From: Punica granatum
Lineage: Eukaryota; Streptophyta; Magnoliopsida; Myrtales; Lythraceae
Assembly: GCF_007655135.1 (NCBI RefSeq)
Contig: NC_045127.1
Coordinates: forward strand, 1,426,001-1,490,000
Direction of reading: 5' to 3'
DNA length: 64,000 nt
The notes under the pieces are model-generated. The model was not told where the DNA came from and made no database searches. It saw nothing but the letters and a program-made list of their open reading frames with translations. The position numbers and the translations under genes were made by a program. Within the stretch, counting starts at the first letter, position 1. Every line of letters starts with the position of its first letter. Of this stretch, positions 23,279 through 36,185 are shown piece after piece.

Positions 23279-25192
23279 ATGGACATAGCTCTCTTCTCTC
23301 CCTCTTCACTCTTCGCCGACCAGGATGACTCCTCTTCTGGTACTCTCTCTCTCTCTCTCTATTTCTCTGTCTCTCTCTGTTTGGTTTGCGGAGTTATTTA
23401 TTCAGAGCGGTTACTGCTTCGGTTGCAGAGGCGGAGGAGGAGAAGCCGAAGACCCGCCAGAGCTATGTGGAGAGGAGGCACCAGTTCCCTGGAATGGTTA
23501 GACTTAAATCGAACTGCAAGCACTTCATTGCTACTCTTATTAAATTATCCATCTTTGATCACTGCCCGCCATTTCCATGGAATTGGTTTCTGTTGACATT
23601 TGGGAGCTAAATTATTATCAGTTCTGGATTTTCTGATAGCGGTTCCCAGCTTCTAGTCGTTGGGACTCTGGAAAATTCCTTCTTTGAGCTATGAAAAGGA
23701 GTTGCGACATGACCCTAGTGACTAGCTTTTCTCCATAAAGTTTGTGCGACTTCTTCATATTCTTCTTCAATGGTTGAGCATTCTTATTGCTGGGCTGAAA
23801 TAATCTCAAACAAACTTTTTGATGTTCCCTTTATTTCATGCAGGAACTAGTCATTCGGGAGTTCTCGTTTCACCAGCTGAATGCTAATTTACTGTGGCCC
23901 GGGACGTTTGCATTTGCAGTATGGTTAGTTCAGGACCAGTTTTGTTTGCAAGGGCGGCGCTGCATAGAACTGGGCAGGTTTGTAGTGTTTTTTCAGGGGA
24001 TATCTTTATCTCGTTGATCTGTTGGTTAATCTATAATAACTGGTGATCAGTAAACATTTGACCTTGATCGGAATTTCATTCTTTTTGGTGAAGATCACGG
24101 TCACTTGGGGGCGAGTTACCATTCATTTTGGGTTCTGCAAACACATTCTAGCACTGACTGCCTTAGCCGACTGGGATTCATAGTCCTTTAATATCGTGTT
24201 TTACTATGAACATCCATGACATTTAATACTTATAACAGCTTTTTTCTCTGATTGTGGAACCTGAGCTTCTATACGTTTTGATGTTAACTTTTCAATTTTC
24301 AATGGCAGTGGGACTGGAGCTCTAGCTATCTTTCTACGAAAATCATTCAATCTGGATATCACAACATCGGACTATGATGATAGCGAGATTGAAGAGAACA
24401 TAGCATATAACTGCAGGGTTAATGGAATTTCTCCTGCTCTCCCTCACATAAAGCGTGAGTGCCTTCTTATAGGTTATGTCCTGTCAATGGGTTTCTTAAT
24501 TGGTTAGCAAATTCTTGATTGGTGCTTCTTTTAGCAGTCATGGTGATCTTTTCAGTCGTCTCGTTTCTAACTTTGCAATCCTTACTTTTCTCCTCGCTAT
24601 CGCTGATCATTAAGTCCAAAGTCTGCTTTCTTTTTCAGATTCATGGGGAGACACCTTTCCAGAGGCTGACCCAGATTGGGACCTCATAATCGCTAGTGAT
24701 ATTCTTTTATGTGAGTCTCTCATCAATGTTCTGGATCAATAGATTATGTTTATGTTAGTTTATATCAGGTTGTTGGCTGGATATTTCATGGTTAAGAAAG
24801 TCTGAACAGAAAGATGTTATGGCCGATTTTTTCCTCTTGTTTTCGCTTTATGCAGATGTGAAGCAATACCCAAACTTGATAAAAACTCTCTGCTTTCTCC
24901 TGAAAAGTTACAAGCCCAGGAACAAAGAGTCAGCTGCTTCAGAGGGTAGGTTCTGTTTATCCTCAATCACTTTAGGTTTCTACTCTAAATTCATCGTTTT
25001 ACAGATTTCCTGAAACTCTATCATGCAGGATCGATCTTGAGTCTTCCCCGACCAACATTTCTCATGAGCTGGAGACGCAGAATTGGAAAAGAAGAGGAGT
25101 CTCTCTTCTTCAACGGGTGCGAGGAGGCCGGTCTTGTGGTGAAGCATATTGTGTCCCGTGTGTACTGTGTCAGCTTAAAAAAATTGCAGTAG
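23279..25192 (+). CDS. METTL21-type SAM-dependent protein methyltransferase
   Basis: Seven exons (23279-23339, 23429-23496, 23844-23977, 24309-24454, 24639-24710, 24856-24945, 25029-25192) give 735 nt, 244 residues. Key motifs are LLWPGTFAFAVWL before the SAM site, the SAM-binding loop ELGSGTG (residues 85-91), the acidic strand-2 residue in ITTSDYDD, and DWDLIIASDILLY (residues 150-161), where family 16 methyltransferases carry their D-x-x-(Y/F)-like motif. Homologues methylate lysines of chaperones or translation factors; the plant substrate is not known to me. By gene order it could correspond to Arabidopsis At5g01470. A CT microsatellite follows the first donor site. It is divergent from the GDSL gene. 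Confidence 0.9.
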
Positions 25193-26190
25193 AGCCTGTA
25201 AAATCGGTGCTTATGGATTGAACCTGAATCTTCACTGCCATATCAGATGTACAATGTTGATCAATTGAAGTTTTAAGAGATCAGGAATCATTGCATTCTT
25301 ACGGCCAATCTGTTCAGCATGTTTACTCGCTGTATTGGATCTCACAGCAAGAATTATTTACTGGTTTGGTAAACCACATGTCGTTTCTTGCCTGTAATTA
25401 CTAATACAAATTGCGACGAATAACGCGACTGATTGATCTTGTGAAGTGTAAGGGGAGAGATTCGAAGAGTCTAATGGCTCTCGTTGTTCTCCACATAAAT
25501 ATCCTCTGTGGACAAGAATAACTGGAAATATAGAACCTCAATTCTTCCAAAAGGAGACTCAGAATCAGACAATAAATGGGACATGACCACCATCTTTACT
25601 GGAGGTACGGTCAAGTTTGACTGAGGTAGTTTAGTTGAAGTTGATAATACAGAGATCATGAAACGACGTTTGCCCACTTAAACAAAACTACAACATCATC
25701 GATCTCAGATGATCAAGACCACAACAAATGCCCGTAGCTCATCAAGAACTTCCATTTCGATCAAACGTCATTTTCACTAATTGATTGAAGCCACAAAATA
25801 ATGAGAAACTTTCATATTGTACAGAAATGTCCTGTGCCATGTAACAACAACCACTGAAGCGATCGGCGGACCATTTGACCCCTTCAAAATCGACTGATCT
25901 GATCGCCACTTCTGGTTCCGCCACTTGCCAGAGCCCTAAAATATCAGCCATAGCTCGAACGGAAGGTTCTTGGAAGGCGTTTCATGTCTATCCTTAACGT
26001 CTACGTGCATGGGATAGATAGAGGCAGCAAACACAAGGAACAAACGAGGGCCATTAATTTTCGGATGCGCCAAAAGATGTTATTTTGTCGTGTCTTTCTA
26101 CTTTATGCATTATTCAGTTATATAGGACTTTGGCTTCTTGTAAATAATGGAGTTTGACAGACAGAATATATTCGAAAAAAAAGAAAATTT
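25193..26190. other. Downstream flank of the methyltransferase gene; no supported gene
   Basis: It includes the 3' UTR. Short minus-strand frames at 25471-25677 and 25742-25951 have no recognisable motif or supporting splice context. Confidence 0.5.
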
Positions 26191-26481
26191 TAGCCTTCAT
26201 TCAATTTTGATCCTCTAAGTTTTAAAAGTATTGAATTAGTTCTATATGTTTGATTCTTAAGGCAATTTTTTTTTCCATTTCGTGACTTATAGGATCAAAA
26301 TTATCTTCTTTTTTTTTTCAAAACTTATAAGACCATGTTTTAATTGAAAGCCAACTTATAAGATCAAAAATGTCTTTTTTCAAACTTATAGGGCCGAAAT
26401 TGTCTTACGGAGCAAATATATAGAACTGATTCGGTAATTTTGAAACTCATAGGACCAAAATTGACTAAATGCCGAACGACC
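26191..26481. mobile_element. MITE-like inverted-repeat element
   Basis: The left part (tcaattttgatcctctaag, then aattagttctatatgtttg) matches the right part read on the other strand (tcaattttggtcctatgag, then aatcagttctatatatttg). The arms are about 80-90 bp and roughly 75% identical by eye. There is no coding capacity. Target-site duplications were not resolved, so the superfamily is not assigned. Confidence 0.6.
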
Positions 26482-29097
26482 AAAAATATCTTTTTCCCAA
26501 ATATATTCAATATAACGTATTACCATTTAGCGCATAACGGCCTCAGATTAGATATATGTATATATGTTAAGGAAACTTCATAGGAAGCATCCTTTCCCTT
26601 GCATAAGCCCCATGATTGTGGGCCGAGATTTTCGGCGAACAGATACGAATTGATCTCCAACCAGTTTCAGTGCAGCTCGAACATATTTCATGGCACAGTT
26701 ATTGGAAAGATGTTTGGATTTACGATCATATGATTTGTCCGGAGTATTTGATGTGTATTTCTCGATATCTCTTTGGATAGAGATATATGAGATCGGGAAT
26801 ACTTTCTTGTTGACTTGATGTTACCACGACATTACTTATAATGCAATGGCCTCAGGCTCTTTTCTTCCCTTTGGAGTGCCGCAGTTTACTGGAGGCAAAT
26901 ACGTATTCACACTTGCAATCTCCATATGTCTTTCGGGTCTGGTGTCTGAGAATGTTGACTGCAAGATTTCACGTTGGGAGTAGAACATTTACATATGACC
27001 TTTGCAACTTTACTGCATGGAAGTATCTTTGGATGTTCTGATAAAACAAAGAAAAAGTGACAAGTCTGCTGTCACGTTGTCGCCACCCCCTTGACGTTGT
27101 TGGTGACAATTGCGAGTCTCCCCTTGCTGTGGTACGAGCTTAAGCCACAGGCCATCTGCTTGTGCCCCATAGATGTCAAGAAGGGGCGGCCTCTGGCAAC
27201 GTGTGAGTGACAGCAACTGTCCAACTGGGGCAACAGTCGTCTTCACCCATCCAAGAGGAGGTAGATTTAGCACTAAGATAGCCGGAAAGGGGTCAGTTTA
27301 AAGAAATTACATCGAGTACATTCCCCATCAACGAAACAAATAATCTTTGATGAAGTACATGTTTCTGCAAAATAAATAACTCACTTCAGAAAACGAATAC
27401 TGTGATTGATAAAAATGGACCATGGAGTATGTAGGGCCAGTTACAAGCGAGGAATGGAAGAATATAAATTCGACACGGGTATGGGGATATCTGCCGCTTC
27501 TGGGAAAGTCTTCCCATGATATGGTAAATAATAGGTCACTGCTATGATGAGAAAGGACTTTAGGATGAAATTCTGCAATTGAAATTCAAAATATGGCAAG
27601 CTTCGTCAGGCACAGTCATCTATCTCTTACTATGATTGAACAGATGATTGCAAAAGATTCGCAACATATGAAGCGAGCCGTAAAATGAAACTCTATTGTT
27701 CTTTTTTTTCTTTTCTGTTTTTTGATGACTCGTGTAATTATTACGAAATCTCACTGGAAAAAAAAAGAATATGTTCGAAAAAAAGACGGCTTGACAAAAA
27801 TTCGGATCAGAGTTCAAAAGATCCTGAAAACAAACTTACTTGATACTTACTATTGGAGTTCATCCAAGTATATGCCCAGTCGATGCAGATGTGAATCAAC
27901 ACGAAATCGAATACTGCTTGTTCATCTCTATATGTATACAATATATATTCACATATATATAAGAAGCGAACATGAATTTGCCCAAGAAAAAGAAAATATA
28001 AGATAACCAGAAGAAATTGATTTTGCTGATGAAACTCTTGCCTCCAACATATTTGGTAACTTGGCAAGGTGAAATATATATATAGCTAGGGCTTCTGTAA
28101 AACGACATTTTCCCAAGAAATTTCCCTCTCCCCTTCCATCTTTTGGTATCTTATATGAGTTACCACACACTTTTCTGGGTACGCATTCATTGTCATCCCG
28201 TGCCGAAATTACAGTGAACTACGACATATTTATAATTTTATATGCATATAACTGCGAAAGATCCGAAGTCCAACCTATATACTATGCTGCTAGCTAGCTA
28301 GAGGATATGTACGTGCGACACTTGTTGGATACACGACTTCGATGAGATGCTATGCAGATGGGTCCATGGAAATGTGAGGCCGATCCAGACGAGGAGGTTG
28401 TGTCGTAAATCGATAGGGCAGTTTCTGGGAAGTTTCCTATCGAGGAGTACGGTTATGTACGCCCACCTTTAACTAGGGTTCCGAGATGTGAATGTGTCAG
28501 GTGGCAACGGTTGATCAACCTTTCTTCTATGTACCATTCATGTGATCTTCCATTGTTATGTTATGAGGAAACTGACATTCCTTGACGTATACCAACAAAT
28601 ATATAATATATGCATTCTCAGAGATTTTGCCTCTTGGCATTAGAGAGATTGCTATCGCCGTATTGGCATCGTCACCTGCAGAGAACTCGAAAACAAAACG
28701 AGCAAATCCCAAGGTTCATAACTATGGCGTAATCAGTAATGTACTATATTTCGAGTTCATGCCATATTGAGCTAAGTATACATACTGTATATACCGCTTA
28801 TTTAGTAGAAAGGGCAGCATCAGGTACATATACATTCCCGGGAGCCCTACATTTTAACAAGGGAAGAGCCGAGGCCGAAAATGAAAATGTCATTTAAATT
28901 TCCGAAATACCTTTCTGTGTTGGAGCTTGATTCGTATCGAGATTAAATGTACATTCTGAAAAAATGGTATAGTGTCGCGGTGCACGCATGCTTCTATCAA
29001 TTAAGAAGTTGTAGATTTGACTATCGTAGTAGGATTACCTCTATGGGTCTCTTTTATGACCGGAAAAAAAGATGAAAAAAATGTACACTCGAATAAA
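26482..29097. other. Gene-free AT-rich stretch
   Basis: No open frame here has splice context or family motifs. A GC-richer patch at about 27060-27250 has an 87-codon minus-strand frame that looks like chance. Confidence 0.5.
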
Positions 29098-29900
29098 TGT
29101 TGGGCTAGTTTCTCTCCTATTTGGAGTTGGTCCAAGGCCTTTACGGATTAAAAAAAAAGCCCACGTGAATGGTAACGGGTTTAGAGTCCATGATTGTCAC
29201 ATGAGAGCAGGCGTTTGAAGTTTAATCTCACATCGGAAATATGAGAGGAAATTAATAAATTTAAATTAAACTTGGGTCCAACAATTTATTAGCTTAAACT
29301 TTTGGATTTTACAAGGACTCAAGTCTATGTAAGTTCAGTAGATGTTTTTCCTAACAAGTGGTATCAGAACTTTTGAGATTAACAAGTAGTATCAAAGCTA
29401 GTCCGAATGTGGAAGTCTGACTCGCAGTCTATTGTCTCACCTCACTTGAGAGTGTAAGAGGAAGCTCATCTAGTGGTAGTTAAGCCCAAGTTAAGTGATA
29501 CCAGAGCTAGGTGGTTATGCGTCCTTGTGGGGACTCACACTACCCACACTCGGGCCAGTGAAACCGAGTCCAGATGTGGAAGCCTGGTCCACAGTCTGTT
29601 GTCTCCCCTCACTCGAGAGTGGTAGAGGAAGCCCATTTCGTGGTAGTTAGCTCGAATAAGGAGAAAGGATAGCAACTCAAGGTCAGTTCTCTCCCTTATG
29701 TGGAGAATGGGCCAATGCCCATGTGAATTAAAAAAAACAAATTCCACATGGATGGTAGCAGGTTTAGAGAGCTCATGATTGTCACGTGAGGATTGGTGTT
29801 GACAATTTATATGAAATTTGGGTCTAGCAATATATCAGTTTAAACTTTTGGTTGCAGATGGACCTAAGTTCATGTAAACTCTGTAGATTTTTTCCTAACA
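29098..29900 (+). mobile_element. TRIM-like miniature LTR retroelement
   Basis: Two related repeats, about 29098-29356 and 29671-29900, both end cctaaca. Each is immediately followed by agtggtatca, the tRNA-Met primer-binding motif with a short offset. The left repeat contains tctcacatcgga, a phrase common in plant TRIM LTRs. The roughly 310-bp interior lacks coding capacity and itself contains a 75-bp direct repeat (about 29408-29485 and 29575-29652), with a further PBS-like gataccagagctagg at about 29501. The repeats are only moderately similar, so the element is old or rearranged. Confidence 0.6.
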
Positions 29901-30503
29901 AGTGGTATCATAGTGTTTGGGCCTAATAGTAAACTACTAATCAAGATTATGTTTTGATTAATCCATAAATAGGCGATAATCGAAATTATAGTAATAGGAT
30001 GGCAATCCTTCCTCGCAAGGAGTATTCATTAAATCCTTAAGTTGTTATGGAAATAGCTAGCTAGACGTGATTCTATGTTGGGGAAGTACAGTCAAAATGC
30101 ATAAATATATGTATGTAATCAATATATAGCTAGCAAGAAAAGAAAGTTATTATATGGAATTAATGTAAGGAAGACACGCACATACCTTAGCGGCATAAAA
30201 TGATAATTCTCATTCATATCACGAACATAACTATTTTCATCTACACCTAATCAAAAGACCTACTAGCATCTAGCATTTGCTTCTAAATATGTAATTATTT
30301 CTTTCTTTTTTTTCATTTTCCTTATTCCGGAAGGAAGGAAAGAGGAACTAAAGTTGTATGAAATTTTTATAAATTCTCATGCAAAATCCCCTCCTTTCTC
30401 CTTTCTTTCTCTCCATTTTTGTCGATTCCAATCGGAGGATAAATTTTAGTTAAAAAAATTTCAATTTTAATCATTGTAAAGAAATAATAAGGTAATGTCA
30501 ATA

Positions 30504-30537
<34 letters not shown>

Positions 30538-31327
30538 TCTTTTTACTCAATTCTCATTTCTCATAAGAAAAATTAAATATTAAAAAATGGGGCACCCCGA
30601 GTTCGGGGTTCTTCCTGTAAGTTAAATTCGGCTTTTAGGTTCGAGTTCCCGAATATGTGCCGATTCGATTTAGTTTTAAGTTTCCTTTCGAAATCCCATA
30701 CCGACCGTGGGCATCCCTGCTCATATATGAGGTGTTCTACCTTGCCTCGTCCGGACTGTCCCTCTTATATATTGATGGAAGCAATTCCCATCATTTTTAT
30801 GTTGCGCAAAAGATTTCGCATCATGCACCGCGTATAATATTCTGGTCTATGTAAGAGTAGAAATCGATAGTAATATACAATATGTTAGCATTCTCATAAT
30901 TCAATTTACTAAATGGGTTGATTCAAATGATATAAAACTTATTTCCCTCTTAAAAAAGATTTCGCATTTAAATTTTGCTCATACGGAAAGAATTTTACTC
31001 CAGAGTGAATTCACCGGATTGAATTTCCAAATACACTGGTGCACATTTCACTCCCTTCCTTACATCACTTATGAGGCGTGCTGGGCACGTGCCGAGTGGG
31101 GCCCACATATCAGCCCAAAACACGAAGCTTCCACGAAGATTCAGTGAGAGAGATTATTTGCATTGCTCCGTTTTAGTAACTCTCCCTATCGGCTCTCTAT
31201 TTAATAACAGTACGCATCCCTCAATGCCCTTCAGCACACTATTCCATTGAGGCCCAGAGCCGATCAGAACCTTCTGACCGTATTCTGCCGCCCGAAATAT
31301 CATCAACGCTGACCGTCTTGAGGCAAA
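29901..31327. other. Intergenic region and presumed CAX promoter
   Basis: No gene is visible. It contains the long C run at 30505-30536 and an AT-rich stretch. The last 250 bp become GC-richer, with a TATA-like ctctatttaataa at about 31195, some 130 bp upstream of the CAX start codon. Confidence 0.45.
30505..30536 (+). repeat. Run of 32 Cs
   Basis: An uninterrupted C homopolymer in AT-rich intergenic DNA. Its true length may be unreliable. Confidence 0.85.
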
Positions 31328-34300
31328 ATGGCATCGACGATCGAGCCGCGGGTGCTGGAGAACGGCCTCAAGGGTGCGGGCAAGGAGATCGGGAGGCACG
31401 GGCGGACCGCCCACAACATGTCCTCCTCCTCCCTCAGGAAGAAGTCTGAGCTCCGGCTCGTCTCCAAGGTTCCCTGCCGCCTCCTCCGCCTGTTCCTCGC
31501 AAACCTCCAGGAGGTCATCCTTGGGACGAAGCTGGCGGTATTATTCCCCGCCGTCCCCCTTGCGATCGTCGCCGAGTGCTATGGGTTTGGAAGAGTAAGC
31601 GCCGTTGCCTATATATCCCGATTGCGAACTCGCATGCATAACTAATAAATAAATTCCGAGACAGGAAAATGAGGGTTGTGTTGGATCTCATGTTTTCGAG
31701 AAATACGATGAAATGATTTGACCGGCAGAGTCTGAATCCTTGACCAGGAATTTCGACTTTTTATAATTCCTTCGAAGTCAACCCATTAGAATATATTATA
31801 CTATGATGATGTGCAGCAAAAGCGAGGAGGGTTATAATTAATTTCGAAAAATTCAAATTGTAATATTATTCTAAGTTCTTAATTCTGACCGTTTATATTA
31901 CTGGCAATCTGAATTGATACGTATTAATAATTTGAAAACACTTCGCGTGATGAGAGCATTTGTTATTATTTTATGATCCAGATCGAATCATCATCATCCC
32001 AATTCAACTCCAAATCACCGTCTCGATTGAACTCCAAAGTGTTATATTTCTATTCATTAATGGCGTATTTGATTCCTGTTGCATGCAGCCATGGGTGTTT
32101 GCTCTTAGCCTGCTCGGGTTGACCCCACTTGCAGAACGTGTCAGCTTCCTAACAGAGTAAGCCTACAATGACTGATGATTATATACATAGATGTATGCAT
32201 GTATATATATTTAAAAAAAAAAGAAAAAAAAGAAAAAAGGGTTAGCCCTTGGTTGTATAAGAGTTTTCTAGTTAAGTCAATTGACTGAGTTTGCCTCTTT
32301 GTTGCAGGCAAATAGCCTACTACACTGGCCCTACAGGTAATAGCTTCCTAGCTAGTCTCGATTTGTTCTATGATTGTTTGTAAATGGCTAATGGATTTTC
32401 ATTTCGGGAACGAGCCGGGGTGTACTAATCTGAGATTCGGATATATACAGTGGGAGGACTTCTGAATGCAACATGCGGAAATGCCACGGAGTTGATAATA
32501 GCGATATTTGCTCTGAGCCAGAGGAAGATCGAAGTGGTGAAGTATTCCCTTCTGGGCTCCATACTCTCGAACCTCCTTCTCGTCCTTGGCACGTCCCTCC
32601 TGTGTGGTGGCCTTGCCAACCTCCGAAATGAGCAAAAATATGATAGGGTACGTCATGCCCCAATATGAATGCACATGAAATATTAACAATAACGTTCTTC
32701 TTAATAACAAAGCCGAAAACGATCTAACGTGATTTGCTCTTTAATTATATTACAGAAGCAAGCGGATGTGAACTCTCTCATGCTGCTGCTGGGCCTGCTA
32801 TGCCACATGCTGCCATTGCTGTTCCGGTATGCGGGGCCATCTGTGGCTGTAACAGCAGACCCCACGCTCCAGCTCTCCCGGGCGAGCAGCATTGTCATGC
32901 TAGTTGCATACGCAGTCTACATCTTCTTCCAGCTTGTCACGCACAGGCAAATGTTCGAGGCTCAGGAGGTGATTTCCTCACTATAACTGATCATTGTCGA
33001 CCATTGGTGTCTTCGCAATTTAATCTTGAAATGGCCATTGGAAGCAACACAAAAATTATTGTGCAGCCTTTAGTTGGAATCAAACGAATTTGTATGTTAA
33101 TCTTTTGAGGGAATTTTGTAAAAGTAAAATCAATGACGAGAGGCATATACAAACAGGATTCAGAAGATGATGAATCGGGCTCAGAAGAAGCAGCTGTTAT
33201 TGGGTTTTGGAGCGGATTTACCTGGCTCGTCGGAATGACTCTCATCATAGCATTGCTATCCGAGTATGTTGTGGACACAATTGAGGTACAGATTTTAACC
33301 TCTAATGGATTCTGAAAAAAAGCAAATAGTTTTATACCCAATATGGGATACTAAAGCTCGTGTGCAATTTTCATGTACCGGTACTGTTACAATTGGTTAG
33401 GCTGCATCGGATTCGTGGGGATTGTCAGTGAGCTTCCTCAGCATAATCTTGCTGCCGATTGTTGGGAATGCAGCTGAGCATGCCGGAGCTATCATATTTG
33501 CCTTTAAGAACAAGCTAGTGAGTTGACATCATTTTAATTTCATCAAATATCTCTTCGGCAGTTGTCTTAATTTTCCCTTATTAGACTAAATAGAACCATG
33601 GCTAATAAGAATGCGGTCCAACTCGAAATTGCAGGACATCTCTTTAGGCGTTGCTTTGGGCTCTGCAACTCAGATCAGCATGTTCGCTGTAAGCATCTAA
33701 CTGTACATGAAAAATTCATTATTCGTAATAATTATTTTATGAATATTTTTGGGTTATTTTCTTAAATAATTTAAACTAATATTGGCTTATAATTTCAGGT
33801 CCCGTTGTGTATAGTTGTTGCATGGATAATGGGTATCAAGATGGACCTCAACTTTAACCTCCTGGAGACTGGTTCTCTCGCTCTCACGATCATCGTTACA
33901 GCCTTTACTTTGCAGGTATGTATGTACATAATTACGATGCCTGATGCATAAAACACCGGCATCTAATACTTCTTTCGTGTTCCCTAGATGATTTATAGTT
34001 CATTAGAAATTTAAGTCTTGATGATTAATCTGTTGATGACTGCAGGATGGAACGTCTCACTACATGAAAGGACTCGTTCTTCTGTTGTGCTACTTTGTCA
34101 TCAGTGCCTGCTTCTTTGTGCTGAAGACACCATTGAGTATGCACCTCTTCCATTTCTTTCACTTATTCCCTTCAGGGAAAATGAGGTTTCCAGTCTTATA
34201 TATATATATATATAAATATATTGAAGCTAGCTGATTACTCATCGAACTCATTCTGTCGAAACTGAATAATCCTGCAGAGCAAGCAAACCCAAGTGGCATG

Positions 34301-34345
34301 AGCCTCCAATTACCTACTGATGGATCTGCAGTCTTCAGAGCTTAA
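31328..34345 (+). CDS. CAX: Vacuolar cation/proton exchanger (CAX family)
   Basis: Eleven exons (31328-31594, 32089-32156, 32308-32336, 32451-32647, 32756-32968, 33157-33285, 33401-33517, 33635-33688, 33799-33915, 34046-34136, 34278-34345) give 1350 nt, 449 residues. Both signature repeats are present: c-1 [10 protein letters not shown] (from residue 131) and c-2 [14 protein letters not shown] (from residue 323), which form the ion path. An acidic loop (about 259-269, rich in Asp/Glu) separates the halves. A hydrophilic N-terminus with [20 protein letters not shown] precedes the first helix; in CAX1/CAX3 this part is autoinhibitory. The family moves calcium or other cations into the vacuole against protons. 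It precedes the TAAC gene, as CAX4 does in Arabidopsis, though the protein also resembles CAX1/CAX3. A 3'-UTR intron (about 34353-34447) is possible. Confidence 0.95.
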
Positions 34346-36063
34346 TTTAGCAGGCAAGTGCTCGGAAGATATATGTATGTTCATCTACTGACGTAAATTT
34401 CTCAACTTTATATTAACTTTATAAATTATCTGATGCTGGTTATGCAGATTTTGGGCTCGTTTTGAAGGATGAAAGCAAGATCGATCAGTCGAGATCGGTT
34501 GGTGAACGGATTGCGAGGATGCAGATTTGTTATTCTTTCATTTGCGGAAGTTGCAATGTTGGGGCTGCAGCCATCGAAAGGGCAAAAAGAAGGGGGGAGC
34601 CATCAATTTTTGCTACAATATATATATATATATATATATTATATAGACAAAATAATAATTTATGATTTTCCCTAGCTAAGCAATTTGCTATATATAAGTT
34701 TGTGGTGTGTCTTGGTGATGGAGAAGACACTTCTCTACAGAACAAATTGTTGTTATTAATTCATGAAGTCTGTGTACATCCGATCATTTCAATAATGATT
34801 TCAGATCTTTTTTTGTAATTTTTCTCTATAATATGTCCTTTGCATCATCTCCATTGGGGGGGCCTAATAATCACCAAAGGCGTTTTGATGCAAGTGAGAG
34901 AGTATTTTAATTATTCTTCTCCGCTTGGCATTGCATGTATATATTCTCCTGCTGTGACTTGAACCGAAAATAAGGATAATGAGACTCCCGTTGGTGTAAG
35001 TTGGACACGAAATTCATCGATTTCAAATGGGAAAACTATACTTTTAGTTCTTTACGTTTGCCTACTTTCCTATTTTCATCCTTTTTCTTCTTCTTTTTTT
35101 TGGCTATTTTAATCATTTACCTTATGTTAATTTTCTATTTTCATCCTACATCGTCAACTTTTTCGACACAATCATTTTTATGGTTAAATGATTGAAAACC
35201 GGTTCATGAAATTTACCCAATTAAGTCGAAACACTTGCATCTTCCTCTTCTTTGCTGAAATTTTTCAGAATGTATCGATCATGTTTTCCGAACCCATTCC
35301 AGCTTCCTCCTTCAGGTTCTTCTCATCTCTTACCCGATTAGATCTTCAAACGACTCAGTGACGCTTTTCTGACGGGATCAAGTACCGTTTGTTGGTGATC
35401 TGCGACACTGAGGGCTTTTCCTCGGACTCCAAATTCGAGCAGGTCTCTCACCTCTTCCCGATTGCTGTTCCCTAGTCCGAGTCGAAAGGGGCTTGAATGA
35501 GATTTGTTGACTCGAAGAAGGAGAACTCTTTTTTTTTTTTTTTTTTAATTATTCGAAAATTTCAAAGTTTTTGACATTAGAGATGGATTGAAACCCTAAT
35601 TTCCTGGAGTTTGCGATCGAGATTGAATCGCGGGTATTGTAATTTCTGTTCAACTGTAGTTTTTCAACAACTCAACGTTCTGTTATTTATGGATGATTAT
35701 TCACGTTAATGGCTCTGGAAAATTGCTTAGATCTTTCTTGACTTTGGCAAATTGAATCTGCTTGGTCTTTTATTTGGGAGAAGATGTGGCCTTTCTTGTT
35801 CAATGTTCACCGTCTTCTTCTCCTCTCTTGCTTCATTCTTTGATTTGTTTGTCTTTTTTTATTTTAATCAGACAAAATTATGATCAATCCACAGAGGAAG
35901 ATGCGAATTTGGATATGAATGGGAAATTTTTTAACCGAGTCAATATTTATATCTACTTAACATAGCTCGATTCGGTTCGTTAGCAGATCAAAATAATCTA
36001 TGTGACGTAAGTTTTTTCTGTTGTGGATAATCTACACGGATCCAACTCAGCATTCTCAACAAA
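34346..36063. other. Intergenic; CAX 3' flank and an exon-like remnant
   Basis: A TA-rich microsatellite lies at about 34618-34640. Around 35365-35442 a short frame reads SDGIKYRLLVICDTEGFSSD and continues to a GT donor-like site. It has exon-like composition but no start codon or partner exon was found, so it may be a gene remnant. Nothing else is supported. Confidence 0.35.
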
Positions 36064-36185
36064 CACTACTAAAATTACCGGGAGTACCGGTGGGAGAATC
36101 CCTCGGTTTTCCTCGGGAAATGGGATTACCTTGCCTCGGTAATTTACCGTGGGAAAAATCCCTCGGAAAATCCGTCGATATTACT
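36064..36185 (+). mobile_element. CACTA (En/Spm-like) transposon terminus
   Basis: It begins cactactaaaattaccggg and continues with repeated short motifs (ccctcgg, cctcggg, accg) in both orientations, as in the subterminal regions of plant CACTA elements. The opposite terminus was not found downstream in the window, so this is a fragment or a strongly eroded element. Confidence 0.5.

Noticed and set aside
25471..25951. Two short minus-strand frames downstream of the methyltransferase
   Set aside because: No recognisable domain, no consistent exon structure, and length is within chance for this composition.
29340..29915. Tandem direct repeats read as a possible CRISPR-like array
   Set aside because: Repeat units are long, few and unevenly spaced, in a plant genome; primer-binding motifs explain them as retroelement parts.
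31154..31598. Overlapping frames on both strands around the CAX first exon
   Set aside because: Shadows caused by the GC-rich CAX exon. The 31328 start gives the family N-terminus.
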